Assembly: GCF_000378405.1 (NCBI RefSeq)
Contig: NZ_KB899637.1
Span: forward strand, 492,050-556,049
Source of the DNA: Succinimonas amylolytica DSM 2873
GTDB taxonomy: Bacteria; Pseudomonadota; Gammaproteobacteria; Enterobacterales; Succinivibrionaceae
DNA: 64,000 nt
Direction: 5' to 3'
The notes below the pieces were generated by a model. The model was not told the origin of the DNA and made no database searches. It saw only the letters and a program-made list of their open reading frames with translations. The position numbers and the translations under genes were made by a program. The first letter of the stretch is position 1. Every line of letters begins with the position of its first letter. Shown one piece after another: positions 25,648 through 34,877 of this stretch.

Positions 25648-27996
25648 ATGGCAGACGGGACCGTTCCGGATTCCGGGACGGCAGCGGCTGGCAGCTTAAT
25701 GGAGATTGGGGTTTTGCTGAAGCGTGCGGAAATAGCGAAGCTGGATGATTTTTTCACAGAGCGGGGCAATCGCCGGGATCAGGGCGGATATTTTTATCGC
25801 ATAAACGGCTATTCTCCCGAGATCCGGGGGTTTATCCGGCGGTATTATGAAGCGGCCAGATCCTGCGGAGTGATTATCGAGGGCGGTCTTAAAAATCCCG
25901 ACAGCGCCAACCTTTCGTACTATAACGAGATGATGGGCGGGGATTTTCAGATGACCCCCGAATTCATTGATAGCAGCCTCGTGAAATGGCTGCCCCGGCT
26001 GGACGCCCGGGCGAGAGACCTGGTAGCCCAGGCGGTATACAGCACTCTGGACGATCTCCGGAAGAACGGCAAGACCGGCGGGATGCTCCGGAATGCCTAC
26101 ATCAAGTTCATGTGCTGGCTTTACTACCGTTTCGAGGGAGTTGTATCCCGGCTGGGATCGGAGCAGATTCCCCGGATCCTCTATGAGGGAGAGCCCGGAA
26201 ACTACGAGCTTCTGCTGCTTAATGTGCTTTTTCTGGCCGGCTGCGACATCGTGCTTTTGCAGTACCGGGGGGATGCCGGGTACCGCGCTCTGGATCCCGC
26301 ATCCGCAAAATCCTGCGAGCTCAGCCTTCCCGGCATGACCGCCTTTCCGGAGTCCTTCAGCCTGAAGCAGATCCGGCAGGATATTCAGGAGGAGCTGGAG
26401 CTGGAACGGATTTCTGGCGAAAAGCCCCGGCTTGCCCCCTGTACCAATGCCTGGATTTCCGGAAAGCCCCTGGACGATCTCCGGAAGGATCCGGCCGCAA
26501 GACTGGAGGCTCCGGAGTTCTTTTCGAACTGCTTTTTCAGGATTGCGGGGGCGGAGGACCGGGTTACCTATCTCAATGATCTCTACAGGCTGCGTCAGGA
26601 TCTCCTGGCGGCCGGAAGAAAGGTCGTTATTGCGGATACCGGCATAGCGCCGCCGTCCTCCGAGGAGATTGCCGCTGTTACCAGGGGCGATTCCCGGAAT
26701 ATCAGGGAGCTTGTTGCCGGTCTCCTGCCGAATCTGAGCTTTCTGACGGGGGAGCTCCGCCGTATCGCCCGCAAGGCCTTTACAGAGCTTATGCTGGAGG
26801 AAAGCCGCCAGGAGGAGAACCTGAGCCGGCTGACCAGCCGCGGTGTTTACCTTATCTGCTGGCTCCGGCGCTTTCACCGGGATCTTTTTGGAACCGGGGA
26901 GCCTCTGGCCGTGGGGTGCTTTTTTCATATGGGGGGCTGCCGCTACGGTCCCGAGGCGCTGTTCTGCCGGTTTCTGGCCCGGCTGCCGGCGGATGTGGTG
27001 ATCTTCTGTCCGGATCTGCGGCAGAAGTGCTGTCTTCAGGATCCCCTTCTTTATGAAGTGCGGTATGAGGAGTCGCTGGAGGTTACTGCCTATCCGGAGG
27101 CGGAAACCGGTATTTCCATGGGCACTGCCGCCTATCATGCCGAGAGGGATCTGGACTCTGCGCTGTTTGAGGATACCGGAATCTACCGGAATCAGCAGTA
27201 TTCCAGCGCGGTGCCGCTGCTTCTTAAAACGATGTACGAGGAGATTCCCGTTCTCTGGGATCAGGAGCTTAAGTTCCGCCCGAATTTCAGCGTCCGGGAC
27301 GGCACAGTGACCCTGCCGGTGCTTTTTGCCGTTATTAACGGTGTTAAGGACGGCAACGTTCCGGCGTACTGGGACGGCATAAGAAAGCTGATTACTCCGG
27401 ATACGGCGGTTATCAGAGGCTTTCCGTATCTTTCCGGAAGCGCGTCCGGAGCCGATAATCCGGTGAAGCCCTTTGCCACGGAGTTTTTCAAAAACGGCCG
27501 GCTTCAGAAATCCCTCATAAAATCCCACCGGGCCTATCAGTACGGCTTTTTAAGGGAGCCGGTGCAGGACTATATTCTGGACTGCCTCCAGAGGCTTATT
27601 GATCAGAAGCTTATCAGAGGCACCTTCGAAAACGGCATGGAGTATACCGTGATTGCCGTGGCCCTGAATCTCGAAAAGAATATCCTCAGGCTGATTCAGA
27701 GGTTCGATTTTACCAGGAAGAATCCCAAGCTGATCTGCCTGGTCACCGGAGAAACGGCGCCGTCCCTGGAGGATGACATCCTGGTGGCTTTTTTAAGTCA
27801 GATCGGCTTTGATGTGCTCTTTTTCGTGCCAACCGGCTACCAGTGCGCGGAGCGGCACTTCAGCCGCAGCCTGGCAGTTCCCCACGAGATCGGGGAATAT
27901 GTGTTTGATCTGGAAGCCCCGGGTTTTGTGGCGGCGCAGCCGGATGCGAACAAACGTTCGTCATGGCTTGATTCTATTTTTAAGTGGAGGAAATAA
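25648..27996 (+). CDS. YceG_bac family component of the Ter biosynthetic module
   Basis: A 782-residue soluble protein of the YceG_bac group (a family noted as part of Ter biosynthetic modules; not the MltG-type YceG). Two halves resemble each other in the pattern of a long helical region followed by LLLLNVLFLAGCDIVLLQYRG-like and DDILVAFLSQIGFDVLFFVPTG strands, suggesting an internal duplication. No catalytic motif can be named. ATG 25648 is used; ATG 25699 is in frame. Next gene, telA, begins two bases after the stop. Confidence 0.75.
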   Translation: MADGTVPDSGTAAAGSLMEIGVLLKRAEIAKLDDFFTERGNRRDQGGYFYRINGYSPEIRGFIRRYYEAARSCGVIIEGGLKNPDSANLSYYNEMMGGDFQMTPEFIDSSLVKWLPRLDARARDLVAQAVYSTLDDLRKNGKTGGMLRNAYIKFMCWLYYRFEGVVSRLGSEQIPRILYEGEPGNYELLLLNVLFLAGCDIVLLQYRGDAGYRALDPASAKSCELSLPGMTAFPESFSLKQIRQDIQEELELERISGEKPRLAPCTNAWISGKPLDDLRKDPAARLEAPEFFSNCFFRIAGAEDRVTYLNDLYRLRQDLLAAGRKVVIADTGIAPPSSEEIAAVTRGDSRNIRELVAGLLPNLSFLTGELRRIARKAFTELMLEESRQEENLSRLTSRGVYLICWLRRFHRDLFGTGEPLAVGCFFHMGGCRYGPEALFCRFLARLPADVVIFCPDLRQKCCLQDPLLYEVRYEESLEVTAYPEAETGISMGTAAYHAERDLDSALFEDTGIYRNQQYSSAVPLLLKTMYEEIPVLWDQELKFRPNFSVRDGTVTLPVLFAVINGVKDGNVPAYWDGIRKLITPDTAVIRGFPYLSGSASGADNPVKPFATEFFKNGRLQKSLIKSHRAYQYGFLREPVQDYILDCLQRLIDQKLIRGTFENGMEYTVIAVALNLEKNILRLIQRFDFTRKNPKLICLVTGETAPSLEDDILVAFLSQIGFDVLFFVPTGYQCAERHFSRSLAVPHEIGEYVFDLEAPGFVAAQPDANKRSSWLDSIFKWRK

Positions 27997-27997
27997 C

Positions 27998-29155
27998 ATG
28001 GGACTCGATTTCAAAAAACCGTCCCCGGTGCAGGACGCAGTGGTAACAGCTCCGGAGGATGCTGCGGGCACTGAGCTTGCCGAGGTAAAGACCTACGACA
28101 TTGTGGCCGACAGAAATCAGATGAATGCGGATCTGACGGGGTCTCAGGAGGTGGATGCGCTGGTGAGCACCATTGAGGTAAACAACATGGAGTCCATTGT
28201 GAGCTTCGGGGCCACTGTGGCTGAGGAAATCTCCAAGGCCTCCGATGTGGTGCTGAACGGCATGAGCATGGCTCAGCTGGATGATTCCAATGAAATGCTG
28301 GCAACCCTGGCCAAGATTATGGAGAAGTTCGACATCGAGGAGCTTAAGGATGAAACCCCGGGCTTTTTCGGAAAGCTGTTCGGGAATCTCCGGAAAAAGC
28401 TGGATCAGCTTCTGGCCAAATACCACACCATGGGCGAGGAGGTGGAGAAGATCTACGTGCAGCTGAAGCAGTACGAAACCGAGATTCGCCAGGCCAACCG
28501 CAAACTGGAGACCATGTTTGACGCCAATGTTAATTTCTATCATGACCTGGTAAAGTACATTCTTGCGGGCGAACAGGGCTGCCGGGAGCTGGAGGCCTAC
28601 ATCGCCCAGCGTCAGAAGGATCTGGAGAGCACCGGAGACAGCTCTATTCAGTTTGAGCTTAACAACCTGAACCAGTGTCTTATGCTGCTGGAGCAGCGTA
28701 CCCAGGATCTCAGAATGGCGGAAAGCGTGGCTATGCAGTCCATTCCGATGATCAAGACCATGGCCTTTGCCAATATGAATCTGGTCAGAAAAATCAATTC
28801 CGCCTTCGTGGTTACTCTGCCGGTGTTCAAGCAGGCCATTGCCCAGGCCATTATGCTTAAGAGACAGCGTCTCCAGGCCGAATCCATGGCAGCTCTGGAC
28901 GCCAAGACCAATGAGCTTCTGATCCGGAATGCCAGAAATACCGTGGAGCAGACCAAGATGGCTACCAGGCTGGCCTCGGGAAGCTCTATCAAGATCGAAA
29001 CCCTGGAAAATACCTGGCGTACCATCGTAAGCGGCATTGAGGAGACCCGGAATATTCAGGAGAACGCCCGGAAGAAGCGTACCGAGGATGCCAAGCGGCT
29101 GGAGGTCATAAAGCAGGAGTTCAGCCAGAAGTATCACATGCCGGACAGAAAATAG
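27998..29155 (+). CDS. telA: TelA/KlaA toxic-anion-resistance protein
   Basis: A 385-residue cytoplasmic, almost wholly helical coiled-coil protein of the TelA family. Central matches are FGKLFGNLRKKLDQLLAKY, NRKLETMFDANVNFYHDL and the C-terminal NAMN-like heptads. TelA proteins are linked to tellurite and other stress resistance, though mechanism is unclear. GTGGAGG precedes ATG 27998. It is the last gene of the ter cluster; a clear terminator follows. Confidence 0.88.
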   Translation: MGLDFKKPSPVQDAVVTAPEDAAGTELAEVKTYDIVADRNQMNADLTGSQEVDALVSTIEVNNMESIVSFGATVAEEISKASDVVLNGMSMAQLDDSNEMLATLAKIMEKFDIEELKDETPGFFGKLFGNLRKKLDQLLAKYHTMGEEVEKIYVQLKQYETEIRQANRKLETMFDANVNFYHDLVKYILAGEQGCRELEAYIAQRQKDLESTGDSSIQFELNNLNQCLMLLEQRTQDLRMAESVAMQSIPMIKTMAFANMNLVRKINSAFVVTLPVFKQAIAQAIMLKRQRLQAESMAALDAKTNELLIRNARNTVEQTKMATRLASGSSIKIETLENTWRTIVSGIEETRNIQENARKKRTEDAKRLEVIKQEFSQKYHMPDRK

Positions 29156-29232
29156 TCCGGGATCCCGCAGGGGCGGAGAGAAGCCGGCGGGGCTTTAATT
29201 ATGACACTGCATAACCCCGGTTGGGGCATGAG

Positions 29233-29272
29233 CGGCATTCACTGAAGACTTTCGGTGGATGCCGTTTTCTTT
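29233..29272 (+). terminator. Rho-independent terminator of the ter cluster
   Basis: CGGCATTCACTGAA (29233-29246) pairs imperfectly with TTCGGTGGATGCCG (29251-29264), followed by TTTTCTTT. Confidence 0.8.
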
Positions 29273-29512
29273 AGTGATAATGTATGCCAGCGGTGCCAAA
29301 TCCCCCGCAGGGATACATTTTGCTGCCGCTTCCTCTTCCGGCTCCCGTCCTGAACAGGAAGGCGGGGGCTTCCGGGAGGCCGCTTCTCAGTTTCCGCTAA
29401 TTCCTGCCTCCCAGGTTTCCGGCATCACCATTGCCGGGCGGTCAGGAGCGCTTCCGGAATCTGATTTTGAGATCCTGACGGGGTTTTTGGAAAAACGGGG
29501 GATATCAGCCAG

Positions 29513-29541
29513 TTGAAATCTGACAGTAATGGTGTTAGATT
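29513..29541 (+). promoter_or_regulatory. Promoter of the MerR-type gene, possibly leaderless
   Basis: TTGAAA (29513-29518) and TAGATT (29536-29541) are 17 bases apart. The start codon is at 29548, only six bases beyond the -10, and no SD sequence precedes it. Transcription would begin at or near the start codon. Confidence 0.5.
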
Positions 29542-29547
29542 TAAATT

Positions 29548-29958
29548 ATGAAAGAAGAAAAGCATTTTACACTTGAAGATCTGAGCGCGCTTACCGGTTT
29601 TCCCAGACGGACGATCCGCTATTATATGCAGAGCGGACTTCTGCCCGGTCCGGAGGGTGCCAACCGGGGAGCCTACTATCTTCCCGTTCATCTTGACAGA
29701 CTTCTGGAGATCCGGAAATGGCAGCAGGCCGGAATCGGTCTGCGGCGGATCCGGGATCTTCTTTCCGGCGCGGCTTCCCTGATTGCAGTGCCGGACAGGT
29801 CTCCGGTTCCTGGGGAGTTTACGGTTAAGAGTCATGTGTTTCTGCGTCCCGGCGCGGAACTGGTTATCGATCCTGCAGAGTCCGGCATGAGTCCCGAGGA
29901 GGTTCGGGATATGGTTCAGCGGATCCTGCGGGTTCTGAACAAAACTGAAGGAGAGTAA
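29548..29958 (+). CDS. MerR-family regulator
   Basis: A 136-residue DNA-binding protein. The N-terminal winged helix has FTLEDLSALTGFPRRTIRYYMQSGLLPGP, here covering residues 7-35, typical of MerR. RKWQQAGIGLRRIRDLL is the second helical segment. The C-terminal 55 residues are short and have no cysteine pair, so it is not a classical metal sensor; ligand unknown. It is followed two bases on by the VIT/VWA gene and probably controls it. No RBS precedes ATG 29548, while the MerR fold requires this start. Confidence 0.82.
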   Translation: MKEEKHFTLEDLSALTGFPRRTIRYYMQSGLLPGPEGANRGAYYLPVHLDRLLEIRKWQQAGIGLRRIRDLLSGAASLIAVPDRSPVPGEFTVKSHVFLRPGAELVIDPAESGMSPEEVRDMVQRILRVLNKTEGE

Positions 29959-29960
29959 AA

Positions 29961-32216
29961 ATGACAAACAGCAAAGACTCCGGTGAATACGCCGTTCTGA
30001 AAGCCAAAAACGGTCATCCGGTGCCTCTTGCCGGCATTGATGTCAGAGGCAGTATCGGCGACGTGTTTTCCCGGGTTACCGTGACCCAGCTTTACGAAAA
30101 CCGGGAGGAGAAAAATATCGAGGCGATTTATTCCTTCCCGCTGCCGCTCCGGGGAGTGCTTCTGGATTTTACTGTCACCATCGACGGTGAGACCCGCCGC
30201 GGCACGGTTATGAAGAAGAGCCAGGCCCGGGAGGTTTATGAAAGCGCCGTGGAGAAGGGGGATTCCGCCTGCATGCTGGAAAAGATCGACGAAGGGCTTT
30301 ACAGCATGAGCGTGGGGAATATTCTGGCAGGGCAGAAGGTCGAGATTTCCTTCAGCTATGCAATGTTCAATATCTGGAACGGCAGTCTTTTCCGGTTTTT
30401 CCTGCCTTCGGTGGTGGCACCGAAATTCGGCGATCCTGCAAAGGCCGGCATTGAGGAGTATCAGGCTCCGGTAACCTCCCTGACAGCACAGAATGCCTGG
30501 CGCTGCGTGATAGCTGTTGCCGGAGAGCTCCGGAAATGCCGCATTTCCTGTCCGACCCATGAGACGGAGCGCCGGGATACGGAGGAAGCAGCGGAGTTTC
30601 TGGTAAACGCCTATGCCGACCGGGATTTTGTGCTGGAGATCCGTACCGACACCGCACCGGTTCCCTATGGTGCTCTGGGCCGTGACGGTACCGGCTATGT
30701 CGCTGCGGTGGCCATGACTCCAGATTTCGGCACGGAGCTTAAAAGCGTCCCCCGGATTCTGGACATTATTATCGACTGCTCCGGCTCCATGGCCGGGGAT
30801 TCCATACGTCAGGCCCGGACAGCGCTTCTGGAGATTCTGAACCGGCTCTCTGATACTGACAGCTTTAATATTATCAGGTTCGGCAGCCAGGTAAAGCCGC
30901 TGTTCGCGGCTCCCCGGCCCCGCAGTGCGGAATCCGTAAAGGAGGCCTCCCGGCTTCTGGAGGTGATGGATGCGGATATGGGAGGCACCAACCTGGAGGA
31001 GGCGCTCCGGGCGGCCTACAGATCCGAAACCGGGGAATCTCAAAAGGGCACGCTCCATGATATTCTCCTGATTACCGACGGCGAGGTGTATGAAAGCTCC
31101 TCGTTTTATGACGAGGCGGTTAGTTCGGGATGCCGGGTCTTCACTGTCGGAGTGGGCACTGCCGTTTCCGAAGGTCTTTTAAGAAAGCTGTCGGAGGTTA
31201 CGGCGGGCATGCCGGAGTTTGTCACCCCTAATGAGGACATGGCCGAGAAGATTGTCCGGCATTTCCAGAGAATGTGCCTCCCGGTCATGGATTCGGAAAT
31301 CATCTGGCCGGTAACTCCTGACTGGGTATGGCCGGAAAAGAATCTCCATCTTTTCCACGGAGATACTGCCGTGTTCTTTGCCCGTTTCCCGGAAAAGCCT
31401 GCCGGGAAAACAGAGCTCCGGGCCGTTTCCGGAGACCGATCCTGGTCATGGAGCGTCAGCCTGCCGGAATCCGGAGACGAGACCCCGTGCTCGGATCTGG
31501 CCCGTATGGCGACAAGACGGAGGATTTCCGGACGGAAGGACGATGCGGCGCAGGAGCTGGCCGTGAGCTACAGCCTGGTGACCAGCCTGACCAACTATAT
31601 CCTTGTTAAGGAAAACGAAAACGCGGACAGCCTTGATCTCCCCGAAATGCGGACGGTGCCCCAGATGCCGCCCCGCGGCTTTATGGGAGGCGGTATGGGG
31701 GCTGCGGCCTGCTGCATGTCGGCATCTTCCGCCGCCATGATGGGGGGAAGCGGCGGTGCTATGACGGGCTTTATGGGCATGATGAGCATGGCCATGAGCC
31801 GCATGGCCAGTCCTATGGCAGCGAAGATGACGGCCCCGGCAGATGTAAGCGTGTGCGAGGAGCCCCAGGATCGCTGTGACGGCGCTCTGCACAGATTTGC
31901 GGACATTCTGGCCGGGATGGCGCTTCCGGAGGTGAAGAAGCTGTTTGGGGAAAAGACCCTGGCGGCTCTTAAGGACGCCGGACTCTCTGAGGACACGGCG
32001 GCCCTTCTTGCGGACCTGGTGGCTCAGGGGGTTCCGGAACGGATTCTGTTCGTACTGTTCCTGAGACGTCTCTGGGCTGAATGTCAGGGGCTTTTCGGCG
32101 GGACCCCGGCCGCGGAGTTCATTTCCCGCAGCTACAGCCGGCTGACTGCCGCCGAAAAGGGACTTCTGCCGCCGCAGGAGCAGCTGCTGATGGATCGCAT
32201 TTTTGCGGAGTTCTAA
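29961..32216 (+). CDS. VIT and von Willebrand factor A domain protein
   Basis: A 751-residue protein with an N-terminal VIT domain (about 1-140: VTVTQLYENREEKNIEAIYSF spans 34-54) and a VWA domain. The VWA metal site is complete: DCSGSM at 272-277, GGTNLEEAL with the Thr, and LLITDGEVYE. After it lies a Met/Gly/Ala/Ser-rich low-complexity segment (about 573-625) and a C-terminal helical domain. No signal peptide, so it should be cytoplasmic. VIT-VWA proteins usually form adhesion-like or regulatory platforms; partner not evident. Pairing with a MerR regulator is uncommon. Confidence 0.83.
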   Translation: MTNSKDSGEYAVLKAKNGHPVPLAGIDVRGSIGDVFSRVTVTQLYENREEKNIEAIYSFPLPLRGVLLDFTVTIDGETRRGTVMKKSQAREVYESAVEKGDSACMLEKIDEGLYSMSVGNILAGQKVEISFSYAMFNIWNGSLFRFFLPSVVAPKFGDPAKAGIEEYQAPVTSLTAQNAWRCVIAVAGELRKCRISCPTHETERRDTEEAAEFLVNAYADRDFVLEIRTDTAPVPYGALGRDGTGYVAAVAMTPDFGTELKSVPRILDIIIDCSGSMAGDSIRQARTALLEILNRLSDTDSFNIIRFGSQVKPLFAAPRPRSAESVKEASRLLEVMDADMGGTNLEEALRAAYRSETGESQKGTLHDILLITDGEVYESSSFYDEAVSSGCRVFTVGVGTAVSEGLLRKLSEVTAGMPEFVTPNEDMAEKIVRHFQRMCLPVMDSEIIWPVTPDWVWPEKNLHLFHGDTAVFFARFPEKPAGKTELRAVSGDRSWSWSVSLPESGDETPCSDLARMATRRRISGRKDDAAQELAVSYSLVTSLTNYILVKENENADSLDLPEMRTVPQMPPRGFMGGGMGAAACCMSASSAAMMGGSGGAMTGFMGMMSMAMSRMASPMAAKMTAPADVSVCEEPQDRCDGALHRFADILAGMALPEVKKLFGEKTLAALKDAGLSEDTAALLADLVAQGVPERILFVLFLRRLWAECQGLFGGTPAAEFISRSYSRLTAAEKGLLPPQEQLLMDRIFAEF

Positions 32217-32583
32217 GCAGCGGAGCCGGGATCATCCGGCGTTTTGGAATGGCATAAAATGAAAGCAGGGCGGTTCCGGGCGGGCCGCCTTTTTCGTATT
32301 GGTGATTTTTCCGGCAGAGGTCTTTATGGAGAGGCTTTTCAGGGGGAGGCAAAGGATGCTGCTCCGGGGATTTCCTGCTCTAAAAAAGGAGGAGGCAGAG
32401 GGACTTTCAAAGGGCTTTTTACAGGCGGAAGTTCCGGAAAGAGGCTTATGGAGAATATTTACATTTCGGTGCATTAATCACATTTTTCTGTTAAAATTCT
32501 GTTACAAAAATCACATTTGCCGCTATTCCAGGTAAAGCATTGATGGCGGCTGGAAACGTTTCGGAGTTCTGTTTTTTTTACCT
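32217..32583. other. Intergenic region before the Sel1 gene
   Basis: Holds a terminator for the VIT/VWA gene at 32269-32294. The remaining sequence has only featureless short open frames; AT-rich tracts before 32584 may contain the promoter. Confidence 0.5.
32269..32294 (+). terminator. Rho-independent terminator of the VIT/VWA gene
   Basis: GGCGG (32269-32273) and CCGCC (32285-32289) form the stem, followed by TTTTT. Confidence 0.65.
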
Positions 32584-34587
32584 ATGGCCAAGAAGTGGAA
32601 AAAAATCTATAACTGTTTTCTGTCAGACTGGCGGGACTGGTATTCCCGTCTGGGCGCTGAAAGGAATTCACTTTTGTCATCCAGGAAGGGAAGACTCTTC
32701 CTCGTTCTGGGAGGCTGCATTGCCGTGGCTGCTCTCATTGGCGGCTATTATGCGTCCCGGTATTTCAGCATGCAGGATTATGAAATGCGGGCGCGGCTGG
32801 CTTATGATGCCAAAAGCTACAAGGATGCCCTGGAGAACTACCGGAATCTTGCTGACGCCGGAAACAGCGAGGCCATGTTTCGCACCGCAGAAATGTATCT
32901 TTCGGGACTGGGAACGGTCAGGAACTCCTCCAAGGGCCTGAAGTATCTTCGTATGGCTGCAGAACGCGGCAGTGTCAGGGCAGAGGTGCAGCTGGGGCTT
33001 TTATATTTTGCTCCCTCGGGAGAATCCCGTACCTGTGTCGAGCATAATTACCGCCTGGCCCGGGAATGGCTGGAAAAGGCCGGACAGGAACCGGAGGCTC
33101 TTCTGGCTCTGGGCACCATCTACCAGCGGGGACTCGGAGTGCCTAAGGACGAGGTGCGGGCTCAGAACTATTTTGATGAATGGGTGCGGGGCTACATGCT
33201 CAAGGCAGAGCAGGGAGATCCCGAGGCGCAGTATCAGATGGGGCTGTACTTTACCGACGGACTCAGGCATGCTGCTGATGATGAACGGGCGATTTTCTGG
33301 TACGAAAAGAGTGCCGGACAGGATTATGTCAAGGCCCTGGAGGCTCTGAGCTCCTTCTATACCCTGGGCGGCAGCACCATAAAGCCGGATCCGAAAAAGG
33401 CTGCAGAAGTATTTCAGCATCTGGTTCGCATCTATGAAAGAAACGCCAGAAACGGCGATGTGGACGCGCTCCTGGCTCTGGGAGATATCTATCAGAGCGG
33501 GGTGGGGGTTTCGCAGGACTATTCCAAGGCCGTAGGCTATCTTATTCTGGCTATCGAAAAGAACAGTCCTGCAGCCATGCTGACTCTGGCGGATCTTCTG
33601 GATTCCGGAGTGGTGGTCAACCGGGTATCCTATGAACGGGAGCGGCTGGAGAAGGAGAGAATTGCCCATGCCGCCATTATCCGCAGGCAGCTGGAGGAGC
33701 GGCGGCGCTTAAAGGAGGAGGAACTCCGGAAAGCGCAGGAGGCGGCCGGAATACCGGACGGAGAATCCGTTCCTGAAGTATCTCCGGAACTCCGGCAGGA
33801 GACGGGAGACAGTGCTCTGTATTCCCAGAATCCGGATAACGGCACTTCCGTCTCCCCGGAAGACGTCGTGGCGGATCCTGAGGCTCCGGAGCCGGTGCGG
33901 GTGGATTTCCCGGAATACTATACCCCCGAGAAGCTCAGACATCTGGCTCATGAAGAAAAGCTCAAGCGGGCGGGCACCGGAGATGTCACGATGATGAAGG
34001 AGCTGGCCTTCGATGCTCTTTCAGGCTTTGGTGTCAGTGAAAACTCCGAATACGGTGCCAATTACGGAGATGCCATACTCTGGTTCTCCAGGGCCGCTCA
34101 GGCCGGAGAGGATGCCGAATCCATGTTCGAGCTGGGGCACATCTATCAGACTGCCGAAGATCGCAGTATCCGGAACAATGCTCTGGCCGATGCCTGGTAT
34201 CAGAAGAGTGCCGATCTCTGCTACACTCCGGCCTACCTGGGACTGGGAAGTCTTTACGGTACCAGAAACTCTGGCATCGAGGACGCCAGAGTTTCGCACA
34301 GCTGGTATGAAAAAGCAGCCAAGCTGGGCAGTCAGGAGGCTCAGATGGCACTTGCCCGCGCCTTTGCCGAGGGCGGACGCGGGGCGCAGCCTGATTTTCG
34401 GGAGGCTCTGAAATGGCTTCTCGTGGTGCGTATCAGCATGGAGAAGGCCGGAGATACTGAAAGTCAGGAATACCGGAGCATTCAGGAGCTTCAGGATTCC
34501 TTTGAGTATCACCTGCAGCCGGAGGAAATCAAGGAGGCCCGGGCAGCGGCCGAAAACATGCACGAGATTTACGGAACCGACTGGTAG
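32584..34587 (+). CDS. Sel1-repeat inner-membrane protein
   Basis: A 667-residue protein with one N-terminal transmembrane helix at about 39-58 (LFLVLGGCIAVAALIGGYYA), short basic cytoplasmic N-terminus and a large, probably periplasmic, repeat region. About nine Sel1-type repeats (pattern A..LG..Y..G.GV..D...A..W) occupy residues 85-350 and 450-630, for example ALLALGDIYQSGVGVSQDY. They are separated by a charged coiled coil rich in Arg/Glu (about 355-385) and a Pro/Glu-rich linker. Sel1 proteins scaffold complexes; the partner is not identifiable. A terminator follows directly. Confidence 0.85.
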   Translation: MAKKWKKIYNCFLSDWRDWYSRLGAERNSLLSSRKGRLFLVLGGCIAVAALIGGYYASRYFSMQDYEMRARLAYDAKSYKDALENYRNLADAGNSEAMFRTAEMYLSGLGTVRNSSKGLKYLRMAAERGSVRAEVQLGLLYFAPSGESRTCVEHNYRLAREWLEKAGQEPEALLALGTIYQRGLGVPKDEVRAQNYFDEWVRGYMLKAEQGDPEAQYQMGLYFTDGLRHAADDERAIFWYEKSAGQDYVKALEALSSFYTLGGSTIKPDPKKAAEVFQHLVRIYERNARNGDVDALLALGDIYQSGVGVSQDYSKAVGYLILAIEKNSPAAMLTLADLLDSGVVVNRVSYERERLEKERIAHAAIIRRQLEERRRLKEEELRKAQEAAGIPDGESVPEVSPELRQETGDSALYSQNPDNGTSVSPEDVVADPEAPEPVRVDFPEYYTPEKLRHLAHEEKLKRAGTGDVTMMKELAFDALSGFGVSENSEYGANYGDAILWFSRAAQAGEDAESMFELGHIYQTAEDRSIRNNALADAWYQKSADLCYTPAYLGLGSLYGTRNSGIEDARVSHSWYEKAAKLGSQEAQMALARAFAEGGRGAQPDFREALKWLLVVRISMEKAGDTESQEYRSIQELQDSFEYHLQPEEIKEARAAAENMHEIYGTDW

Positions 34588-34611
34588 TGCGGCTGCCTTT
34601 TCCGGAAAAAG

Positions 34612-34645
34612 AACTCCGTTCGGGATGCTCCCGGCGGAGTTTTTC
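34612..34645 (+). terminator. Rho-independent terminator of the Sel1 gene
   Basis: AACTCCG (34612-34618) pairs with CGGAGTT (34635-34641), with an inner CGGG/CCCG stem, then TTTTT. Confidence 0.8.
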
Positions 34646-34877
34646 GTTACTGGGGGTACGGACTTTGCAGGCAGCAGGGGATATCATTTTCCCGCCATTC
34701 CCTCCTTTGTAGGCTTCCCGGATAATACAGTCTGATACCATCATTGTTTCAGGTACCATTGAACAGAAGGGAATTCCTGCGCGCTATGCCAGACACTACA
34801 GGGTAAATCGGGGCAAGGCTATACGCTCTTGCCTTTTGCCGGTTCCGGGAGGCGGGGGTTGCGGGTAGGGAATCTAA

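Larger units (their letters stand above)
29156..29547. other. Intergenic region after telA with terminator and merR promoter
   Basis: About 390 bases. It holds the hairpin terminator at 29233-29272 and the promoter at 29513-29541, both listed separately. No gene is supported in between. Confidence 0.6.

Noticed and set aside
25696-27528. 610-codon open frame antisense to the YceG_bac gene
   Set aside because: No motif and biased composition; the sense gene fits the operon.
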